Of a stretch of 13,160 bases of DNA, positions 8,292-13,160 are shown in pieces. The stretch is taken from assembly GCA_010015745.1 (NCBI GenBank), contig ML978436.1, forward strand, positions 1-13,160, in the 5' to 3' direction. Position numbers and translations under genes: made by a program. Position 1 is the stretch's first letter. The number at the start of each line of letters is the position of its first letter. This DNA is from Setomelanomma holmii. Taxonomy: Eukaryota; Ascomycota; Dothideomycetes; Pleosporales; Phaeosphaeriaceae. Under the pieces are notes generated by a model. That model was not told the origin of the DNA and ran no database searches. It worked only from the letters and a program-made list of their open reading frames with translations.

Positions 8292-8978
8292 TTACAACTC
8301 TTCAATTTCATCGCTATCAAACAAGGAACCTATGTACCTCGTGCTTGCATCTAACTTAGAAGATATCTCAGCATCTTTTTTGCACGTTCACGCGTTGTGC
8401 CCAGTCCCGCCGCAGTTCCCACAGCGCCGTGTAGTTAGGTAAGCTAATAACGCCTATCTAGAAGCTAGTCTTGTTAAAGTTATGCACGTTGTTGTCATAG
8501 ATGCTGTATTTGGCTTTAGTGTCCTCTACTAGCTTGAACCACGCGCTAATTATCTCTAGATCCTCCTAGAGTGTTCTCTGTCGATTCTTTGCTTGATTAA
8601 ACGCCATCTTGAGCTTATCTGAACGCGTTACGAATCTCTCAGCCTAATTTTTGCCAACTAGCTCACCACTGCGTACACCAAGCACTTTATTAGCCATATC
8701 TGCCACCTCGCACAGCTGGGGCGCGAATCCTTGCAAATTGAGGTCGAGTATGTGTTAGACAATTGTCTGCTCTTCAGTTGCAGTAGGCTTATGTTAGGCG
8801 TTGCAAGTTCTAAGACGATGCGTGATTCTGTGGTATCAGCAAGTTGATGATGTATGAGGTACATTAAACACTTCAGCAGCGCGTTAGAGGCTTCGAAATT
8901 GGCGTGTAGTATAGACAGAAAGGGTAAGCTGGATTCTGCCTTCTCTGTTACATATTGCGCGTTCTGTTGTTGGGGCAT
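8292..8978 (-). pseudogene. pogo-like transposase deletion derivative (element E): DNA-binding part plus zinc knuckle
   Basis: ATG at 8978 (MPQQQNAQYVTEKAE). After a frameshift in the helix-turn-helix the frame reads ATEEQTIV, LCEVADMANKVLG and KAKYSIYDNNVHNFNKTSF, colinear with the CENP-B-like domain and the first catalytic motif. The first Asp has become Asn (TTTGAC to TTTAAC). Near 8440-8465 the sequence jumps to a C-terminal CCHC knuckle, C-G-N-C-G-G-T-G-H-N-A-stop-T-C, with the last Cys preserved and one TGA inside. A short acidic end SLFDSDEIEEL then precedes TAA at 8292-8294. The second and third catalytic Asp are gone, so any product could bind DNA at most. Confidence 0.85.
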
Positions 8979-9016
8979 GTCGCGTTGATGAGGGAGTGGG
9001 TGGTCTAGGCAGAAAC

Positions 9017-9041
9017 TGACCCACTCGATGGTAGAGTACGT
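9017..9041 (-). repeat. Right terminal inverted repeat of element E
   Basis: Perfect 25-base partner of 8224-8248, followed by TA at 9042-9043. Confidence 0.93.
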
Positions 9042-9251
9042 TAGTAGTAGTTATAGACCCTCAGCGTTGAGACTAGCTAAAGATAGTAGAGTAGAGTAAT
9101 TAAGAGTAGACTATAGTAATCTAAGGTATTAACGTAACTTGGTAGATAATTCTACTCTTTGTTATCTTCTAGAGTAAGATCTACCTCTCTACCTAGTACA
9201 AGAAGAATAACCTACTTCATGATTAGATTATTAGAGTCTCTAATAGGCTGG
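9042..9251 (+). mobile_element. Element H, piece 3: truncated at the hAT-like end
   Basis: The piece begins at the TA target duplication of E and continues H's catalytic domain. It stops abruptly at 9251 in the middle of the gene, where a G-rich sequence starting TAGATGGGTTCGGGG takes over. The rest of H (third catalytic motif, knuckle, right end) is not in this window, which points to an insertion or deletion breakpoint at 9251/9252. Confidence 0.8.
9044..9251 (+). pseudogene. pogo-like transposase, catalytic middle (element H piece 3)
   Basis: The frame reads VVVIDPQ, VIQGINVTW, LLFVIF, KIYLST and NNLLHD-IIRVSN. This is colinear with VVTGSEHR, VIYGINATRW, PPFVIF, KNHLSAWY and LPPDWAIAVSEDGW of the B copy. 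It joins piece 2 in frame when one TA is removed. Stops are TAA/TAG of the RIP-like type. The similarity ends at the position equivalent to the Gly-Trp after VSEN in C. Confidence 0.8.
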
Positions 9252-9334
9252 TAGATGGGTTCGGGGTACCCAGTCGTGGGTAGAGGTTGGGTTGGGGTCG
9301 CACAGACTCTGGGTAGAGGTTGGGTTCAGAGTAC
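9252..9334 (+). repeat. G-rich direct repeats at the putative hAT terminus
   Basis: GGGTAGAGGTTGGGTT occurs at 9278-9293 and 9311-9326. TGGGTTCGGGGTACC (9256-9270) and TGGGTTCAGAGTACC (9320-9334) are a second pair. G-rich subterminal repeats of this kind are common near hAT ends. The remainder, 9335-9417, is featureless and T-rich. Confidence 0.6.
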
Positions 9335-9417
9335 CTATATAGGTCACGTTAGATTACATGGATCTTGCAGTAGTAAGAATAATAGCGTTTTTCCAATTGG
9401 TTGCATTTTTTATTACA

Positions 9418-9432
9418 GGCCGTAATCACAGC
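9418..9432 (+). repeat. 15-bp inverted repeat flanking the hAT gene (left copy)
   Basis: GGCCGTAATCACAGC, an exact reverse complement of 12241-12255, begins 3 bp beyond the 3' end of the transposase stop. It is either a terminal or a subterminal repeat of the hAT element. Confidence 0.75.
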
Positions 9433-9434
9433 GC

Positions 9435-12013
9435 TTAGTCGCGGTAGCGTGCAGGACGCTGACGCTTCTGTGGCGGAAGATCGTCAATCTCGTTGCTAAC
9501 CTCTATAGTATCCTCTCCTATATCCTGCATAGTGCTAGTTCCAGCCAAGACTGGAATTAAAGGCTTAAACAGATCAGTAATCTCATCATAAGATGCTTCA
9601 TCGTCGTCTGTATCAGAGTCTAGTAGGCTGATAGTTTCCTTCTCCTCATGTGAGATCGCATCTTTAAGGACCATAATCTGCTGTACTGTTCAGGCCTTAA
9701 GATGATGCCTTCGATCACTAATTAAATCCTTACTCAGATTGAATACGCGCTCAACACCAACTTCAGCAATTGGTATTGCTAGAATATCCTTCGCGACCTG
9801 CGCAAGTAGAGGATAGGCAGTCTCCTGAGCCTTCTACCACTCAAGAATATTGAAAGATTCATCTGGTATAACACGAGGTGTGCTCAGATATAGTTCTCCA
9901 TTGTCGTATGTTGATTGCTTGTCTGGATTAGCTTCTTAGAAGCTAGAGTCTTGGCTTAGACTAGATTCTGATTAGGTAGACACGAGAGAAAGATTGCCTG
10001 ATTGGGATTGTGGGAGCGTAGGAGGCTTTCGAAACCACTCATTACTTTGTGCTCTCTAGCGAGGTACAACTAGAGTAGGGAGTCTATTGCTATAGCGATC
10101 GTAGCGTTCAAGATAATCAAGAAATATGTATATTTATCTTGAGGATCCTAGGTATTGTCCTAGGCAAACGATTAGAGCATAACTGTGATAAACAGCTGTG
10201 ATAACAGTACCTTGTAAGTCGTGAGCTTTTGCGTTGGATTGAGGATAGTGGCGCAATTAAACAAGTAGCAGCGCTCCTTGTCGGTCCTCGAGTAATACTT
10301 ACTTAGCTTTACCCTGCCCTTTGCTGCAGCGTTCCTTACAACAGTTAGCTAGTCCACATTCTCTCTACTTTCTAGATCCTCCCTAAGGTCCTCATTTATT
10401 CTATCCAGGAAATCTAAGAGGCGGTTGTACATAAGCTAGATATACTGAACTTGAGGCTCTTAGTTCTTGCTTAAGAAGTTAGTCGCGTCTTTAAACCTTC
10501 TTAACATGTCTGTAATAAGCTCAAGGTGGTGCCATTCTGTAGTTGATAGTCAAAGCTTCTTTAGATCGCGAGAGTTGATTTCTGTAGTATCAGCGTTGCT
10601 GGACATGCTGTCAGTATTACTTGTTGTTCTGAGCCTAATCTCTTGTTTTAGCCAGTCGTCTATGTATGTTTGGAGCTTGATAGCACGTGCGCACATATTG
10701 AATGTTGAATTCTATCGTGTCTTGACGTCTCTTATAACAGAGAGCTAGTTCTTTGGTGGCAAGTTACTCTGTAGAGAAACAAACCGCTCAAAACGTTGTG
10801 GTAATCAGTCAATAGCAATACAGATAGCCCTAAGCTGCTTGGCCCTCAGTATGTGATAAATGTATGTAATAATCAAATACGCACCTTGCAGAGGGAATTA
10901 GGCACTAACATTTGGGTCTGAATGTTAGCTATGTGGCGTCTTTCTAGGCTTTGTACACCTTCCATCTCGCCAGACCCTGCTAGCTTCAGGTTGCTGATAA
11001 TATCCTGTATGACAAGATTGATAATATGAGCAAGGCATGGGATAGTGTTTTATCTAGCGTCCCATTCGATAGTCTCGCTCTGCAGGAGAGTCTCAAGGCT
11101 TCTTGTAACCGTAGTATTGTTGCTAGCGTTGTCGCATGTAATAGCTAGAAGTCGCGGCTTAATAGCTGTATCTGAGAGAACCTTTAGTACTTCTCTTGCC
11201 ATAGACTCGCCAGTGTGACTTCCGCGCATTGGAACAAAGTCTAGTAGTCTGTCCTAGAGCTTCCAATAGTTGTTGATGTAATACGCCTTGACTGCAAGGA
11301 AGCTTATGTGGTTATTTGCAGACCAAGCGTCTAGTGCAATTGATATCTTAGTACTGATCCTGGAGCAACTGCTGAAATTTATAACGGCTGTTTATCACAG
11401 CATCAGGCTAGAGGAAACGGAGAAATCGTTAGAATGACGGCCGCTCGATCGTTCGGAATGACCAGTTATTATCTACTACTACTCGTACTAGTTCCCTTTG
11501 AAAGGCAGAAGTAGAGTATGGTTGAATTGCTCTAGTAGTATTCAGGTTCTAGGATGGTGTGTGGTAGGCGGTAAGCGCAGGTACAGGAGTGTGGACAGGA
11601 GTAATAGTGTCTATACAGCTCCGTGACTTGAGGTGATTAATAAGATGCTTGGTGCCTATTGTTTTAACAGCTAGATGTTGGAGTATAAGGGCGCAATTAA
11701 GACAGAATACATGTAGTTGGCCACTTAGAAACTGTGCAGCTTCGCCAAACTGTAACCAGACTTACCCTCTACGATTAGTGGAGTTCCAATAAGGGTTCTG
11801 TGTCTCAGGGTTAGTCGCCTACGCAGTCATCTCCTACCACTGAGTCTATATTTGAATAGGCCTATCGCTGCTATCTCCCTCTCTAGCCTTATTTAGTGGC
11901 ACTTTGAGTACAACAATAGTAGTCTTGCTTCCACCTAATCTGACATGTGGGGCAATGATCTGGAATTGGTGGAGGGGTTGCAGTAGTTCTAGCAATTGGC
12001 GAATATTAGCCAT
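9435..12013 (-). pseudogene. hAT-family transposase with BED zinc finger, heavily degraded
   Basis: ATG at 12013-12011 begins MANIRQLLELLQPLHQF. A BED-type finger follows (VFCLNCALI, then TKHLINHLKSRSC, at about 11615-11706). Next come VVVDNNWSFRTIERPSF and, after a frame change near 11350-11400, the catalytic domain: ISIALDAWSANNHISFLAV (Asp at 11329-11331), ITCDNASNN (Asp at 11131-11133) and IPCLAHIINLVIQDI. Then come PQRFERFVSLQSNLPPK, RDVKTR-NSTFNM and LSKYYSRTD. The C-terminal dimerisation domain has AQVAKDILAIPIAEVGVERVF (catalytic Glu at 9750-9752) and ends PQKRQRPARYRD before TAA at 9435-9437. About 860 codons with many TAG/TAA/TGA stops and at least two frame changes; one change might be an intron near 10150-10205. 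The enzyme would excise and insert hAT DNA in the nucleus. Dead copy. Confidence 0.9.
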
Positions 12014-12299
12014 GACTGTAGCTGTGAAGGTAGGGCTATGAATAAAGGCTGTGATAACTCTCTGGTGCTGTTATAGAGGTGCAGCAGTCTTGCAGTATAA
12101 TGAAAGAAAAAACACGAAGTACTGTTTTTTGTTGACCAGATGTCTTGATTCAGCTCCCTAGCTTAGCGTCATGATCACCGTTTCATATAAAGTCACATTA
12201 GAATTGAGTTGTGCCTCTTGTGATTGGTATGTTATTATTGGCTGTGATTACGGCCGCTGACTAAGTGAAATCAGCACTACACCCTACATAAGCTAAGAT
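12014..12299. other. Gap between hAT gene and histone-like gene
   Basis: This holds the upstream side of the hAT gene and the downstream side of the histone-like gene, since both are read on the minus strand. It contains GCTGTGATAA at 12048-12057 and the right 15-bp inverted repeat at 12241-12255. No open frame of note and no identifiable promoter motif. Confidence 0.5.
12241..12255 (-). repeat. 15-bp inverted repeat flanking the hAT gene (right copy)
   Basis: GCTGTGATTACGGCC, the exact reverse complement of 9418-9432, lies 228 bp upstream of the hAT start codon. Confidence 0.75.
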
Positions 12300-13055
12300 C
12301 TACTCTTTAGTCTCTGAAGACCCCAGCGCAGCGTTGTCATCTTCTAAATCACTATCTGGAAACCCCTCCCACTTAGACTCCTGCTTATTGCTCTCAGCAT
12401 TATTCCCAGCAGTCTCCTCCTCAGCCTCTACATTCTCGCCAACAGCCTCTCCCTTAGTCACGTCTTGCTCAGATGAGGTCTTATATTCATCTTCAACCTT
12501 ATTTAAGTACGCCTTAATCTCAGGATCAGAGTCTATTTCCTCTTCACACTCATCGCTATTGTCAAACTTAACATAAGGCACGTCACCCTCAAGAACTGTC
12601 TTTCCTGAAAGGTCGGTGAGTTCCGCCATAGGTGTATGCTCGCGCTCTCTAGTCTTGTTAGTATATTGCTGTGATAATAGGATGTGATAAACTTACTCCC
12701 ACTGCGCAGCTTCCACCATCGCCAATTCTTTAGATGTAAGCTGCCCAACAAAGTTCTGCCACTCAAGCTTTGCCTCCTTGCTCTCAAAAGAATTATGTTT
12801 CAGCTTATCTAGGCTATCCTTGTAGACCTCACGCTAAACCTTTTCTAGGACGCCACCAGCTGCAAAAAGTCACTTAACAAAGCGGCCTTCTCCTTGTATA
12901 GTAGGAGAGTCTTAATCTAGACGCAAATGCTTTCTTGATATAGTTTTATGCTTCTTTAAGTTGACTGTATGCAAGATTTTCCTCCGCTTTATGTGTACAG
13001 TGCGAAGAGAGTCCTCTAGCCACTCAGCTGTAGTTTGTAAGTACGCGAATGCTAT
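12300..13055 (-). pseudogene. Histone-fold (H2A-like) protein with acidic C-terminal tail; 5' end cut by element F
   Basis: Exon 1 (13055-12697) reads AFAYLQTTAEWLEDSLRTVH and KHKTISRKHLRLD, then, after a stop, GEGRFVK, a stop, and LFAAGGVLEKV. This resembles the H2A core: the YLTAE helix, PRHLQLA, and GGVL, with 19 positions between HLRLD and GGVL against 18 in H2A. The region between YL and HLRL is about ten residues longer than in H2A. Exon 2 (12648-12300) follows a 48-bp intron in phase. It adds a Lys/Glu-rich stretch (DSLDKLKHNSFESKEAKLEW) and a strongly acidic tail ending LEDDNAALGSSETKE. Stops at 12912-12914, 12870-12872 and 12834-12836 fit CAA>TAA, CGA>TGA and CAG>TAG. The N-terminal part lies beyond element F. 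The histone-fold call is from motif resemblance; nucleosomal or chaperone-like function is unproven. Confidence 0.6.
12649..12696 (-). other. 48-bp spliceosomal intron in the H2A-like pseudogene
   Basis: Read on the minus strand it starts GTAAGT, has a consensus branch site TACTAAC eight bases from the end, and closes with CTAG. Removing it joins the exons in frame (Trp-Glu-Glu-Arg-Glu), which would be unlikely by chance. The intron contains GCTGTGATAA at 12668-12677 on the plus strand, a motif shared with the hAT region. Confidence 0.85.
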
Positions 13056-13056
13056 A

Positions 13057-13160
13057 ACGTACCTCACGGCTTCGCCGCCCACACGGGTTCGCCGCCCACT
13101 TTTGCCAAGCCCCCACCAAACTCTACCTTTCTACGTGATGCCTCAACAACAACACCAGAT
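13057..13160 (+). mobile_element. Element F: left end of another pogo/Fot1-like transposon
   Basis: It begins ACGTACCTCACGGCTTCGCC after TA at 13055-13056. It carries the doublet TTCGCCGCCCAC / TTCGCCGCCCAC and the shared box GCCAAGCCCCCACCAAA, then the transposase start. It runs off the right edge of the window. It interrupts the H2A-like gene at the first visible helix. Confidence 0.85.
13138..13160 (+). CDS. Start of pogo-like transposase (element F), partial
   Basis: ATG at 13138 followed by PQQQHQ matches the first residues of sister transposases (MPQQQN in E, MSQQPN in C, MPQPSN in G). It lies at the expected distance (about 80 bp) from the element end. Only seven codons are visible, so whether the gene is intact cannot be judged. 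Confidence 0.7.

Larger units (their letters stand above)
8224..9041 (-). mobile_element. Element E: internally deleted pogo-like transposon (818 bp)
   Basis: It is flanked by TA at 8222-8223 (shared with D) and 9042-9043. The first 25 bases of both ends are identical when read inward, beginning ACGTACTCTACCATCGAGTG. The left end has a second GAGTGGGTCAA copy. Inside, the minus strand encodes the transposase N-terminus from 8978, then, after a junction near 8440-8465, the C-terminal zinc knuckle. Most of the catalytic domain has been deleted. E inserted in element H, whose frame resumes directly after 9043. Confidence 0.92.
9252..13160. mobile_element. Candidate hAT element, left end in window, right end not seen (extent beyond 9434-12013 is inferred)
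   Basis: A hAT transposase gene (9435-12013, minus) lies downstream of a G-rich terminus-like block at 9252-9334. That block starts exactly where element H is broken. No matching right end is found up to the window edge, so one reading is that the element extends past the histone-like gene and past the nested element F. A second reading is that the 15-bp inverted repeat at 9418-9432 and 12241-12255 marks the true ends; against it, I find no 8-bp target duplication there (TTTTATTA against ACTAAGTG). The end coordinate given is only the window edge. Confidence 0.4.

Noticed and set aside
10150..10205. Intron in the hAT gene (GTACTG to CCTAG on the minus strand)
   Set aside because: Splice-like ends are present, but the flanking frames do not join cleanly in phase. 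An indel explains the frame change equally well.
10467..10748. Plus-strand open frame of 93 codons
   Set aside because: It is antisense to the hAT transposase (its complement reads hAT motifs such as RDVKTR and NSTFNM). A shadow frame.
9416..12259. hAT element bounded exactly by CAG(CG)GCCGTAATCACAGC ends
   Set aside because: Not accepted as the element's limits because the 8-bp flanks do not match and the H break at 9252 suggests an outer left end. It is kept only as an alternative.
12533..12787. Minus-strand frame spanning the intron of the histone-like gene
   Set aside because: It is in a different phase from both exons and reads through the GTAAGT...TACTAAC intron. The spliced frame is better supported.

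Overview
The window looks like a repeat-rich, gene-poor compartment of a filamentous ascomycete genome (Pezizomycotina, plausibly a Dothideomycete). The reasons are pogo/Fot1-like DDE transposons with TA target duplications, a BED-finger hAT transposase, an intron with GTAAGT and TACTAAC signals, and pervasive C-to-T/G-to-A decay. Most of the stops that break recognisable reading frames fit CAA>TAA, CAG>TAG, CGA>TGA or TGG>TAG, as expected of repeat-induced point mutation (RIP). I see no intact protein-coding gene, no tRNA, no rRNA and no CRISPR array.

Layout. A (1-387, -) is the tail of a deleted pogo element. 388-640 is AT-rich sequence of unknown origin. B (641-2498, -) is a nearly full-length pogo element. 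G (2530-3902, +) is an internally deleted, heavily mutated pogo element. H (+) is an old pogo element now in three pieces (3980-4369, 6130-6375, 9042-9251). It was split by C (4370-6129, -) and by the adjacent pair D (6376-8221, +, the best preserved copy) and E (8224-9041, -, a deletion derivative). The H reading frame continues exactly across both insertions once one TA of each target duplication is removed. H then stops abruptly at 9251/9252, where a G-rich hAT-like terminus begins. From there run a degraded hAT transposase (9435-12013, -) and a histone-fold (H2A-like) pseudogene with one intron and a long acidic tail (12300-13055, -). The pseudogene is cut at its 5' side by the start of a further pogo element, F (13057 to the window end, +).

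The transposases would have acted on their own terminal repeats. Most of these ends carry the same architecture: TA, ACGTA, then a doublet of an element-specific 11-15 bp motif. B, D, E and G encode a C-terminal CCHC zinc knuckle. The most unusual content is the H2A-like gene. Its intron carries a 10-bp motif that also recurs in and around the hAT transposase, and it may be cargo of the element whose left end is at 9252. Right-hand sequence beyond the window is needed to settle that.
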